Assembly: GCA_027625915.1 (NCBI GenBank)
Contig: JANTQA010000036.1
Span: forward strand, 7,027,001 to 7,091,000
DNA from: Anaeramoeba flamelloides
Taxonomy: Eukaryota > Metamonada > Anaeramoebidae
DNA length: 64,000 nt
Direction of reading: 5' to 3'
Position numbers and translations under genes: made by a program. The notes beneath the pieces were generated by a model. It ran no database searches. It was not told where the DNA came from and saw only the letters and a program-made list of their open reading frames with translations. This document shows, piece after piece, positions 63,940 through 64,000 of the stretch (the stretch's first letter is position 1; each line of letters starts with the position of its first letter).

Positions 63940-64000
63940 CTGTGAATTCAATTAAGATCTACTAGGGAACTTTTGGAATAGTTTTCTAGCAAATTTTATT

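Overview
The window looks like nuclear DNA of a very AT-rich unicellular eukaryote (about four-fifths A+T by eye, with dozens of poly(A)/poly(T) runs). It has spliceosomal GT-AG introns. Confident genes stop at TAA or TAG, which fits the standard nuclear code and argues against a ciliate code. Coding regions are low-complexity (poly-K/E/N/S tracts). The style recalls AT-rich amoeboid or metamonad protists such as Anaeramoeba or dictyostelid-like lineages; I cannot place it further. No tRNA, rRNA, CRISPR or virus-like element was recognised.

Host genes in order: EMC4 (5590-6223, -), a GPR1/FUN34/YaaH acetate transporter (7165-8449, -), ribosomal protein uS11/RPS14 (12353-13362, -), proteasome lid subunit RPN3/PSMD3 (17200-23893, -), ARL1 (25897-30287, -), a CDC6-like replication licensing ATPase with a very large acidic insert (35547-37553, +), an unrecognised two-exon gene (41063-41768, +), a protein with two double-stranded-RNA-binding domains (44708-45751, +), AP-4 sigma (50166-50609, +), a putative bZIP protein with its 5' end missing (53501-54246, -), and the last exon of an unidentified gene at the right edge (63842-63939, -). 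The genes are unrelated housekeeping and trafficking functions. Confident introns fall into two classes: 97-403 bp, and two giant last introns of 3.5 kb (ARL1) and 4.7 kb (RPN3).

The rest is dominated by short non-autonomous DNA-transposon families, named here by letter. A (~590 bp, ends AGGTATTTCC, TA target) and B (~1.1-1.3 kb, ends GAGGTTTTGATGAT, TA target, subterminal ATCGCGAT arrays) form a four-level nest inside the RPN3 giant intron. C (~420-460 bp, ends CTGTTGAG or CCGTTGTGG, TAA target) occurs four times. D (~195 bp foldback, ends CAGTCAGTTCC, TA target) occurs five times. R (~675 bp, TTAA target) sits once in the ARL1 giant intron and once upstream of ARL1. N (~1.03 kb, TA target), M (long arms), G (foldback) and F (1.2-1.5 kb, hairpin end) are further families. 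H, I, K, L and O are older dispersed repeats without clear ends. Pairs of filled and empty sites within these repeats give a relative insertion order.

The most notable observations are the alternating A/B/A/B nest, the ATCGCGAT arrays of B, and a ~110 bp promoter-like module shared by B elements and the 5' flanks of EMC4 and the 41063 gene.
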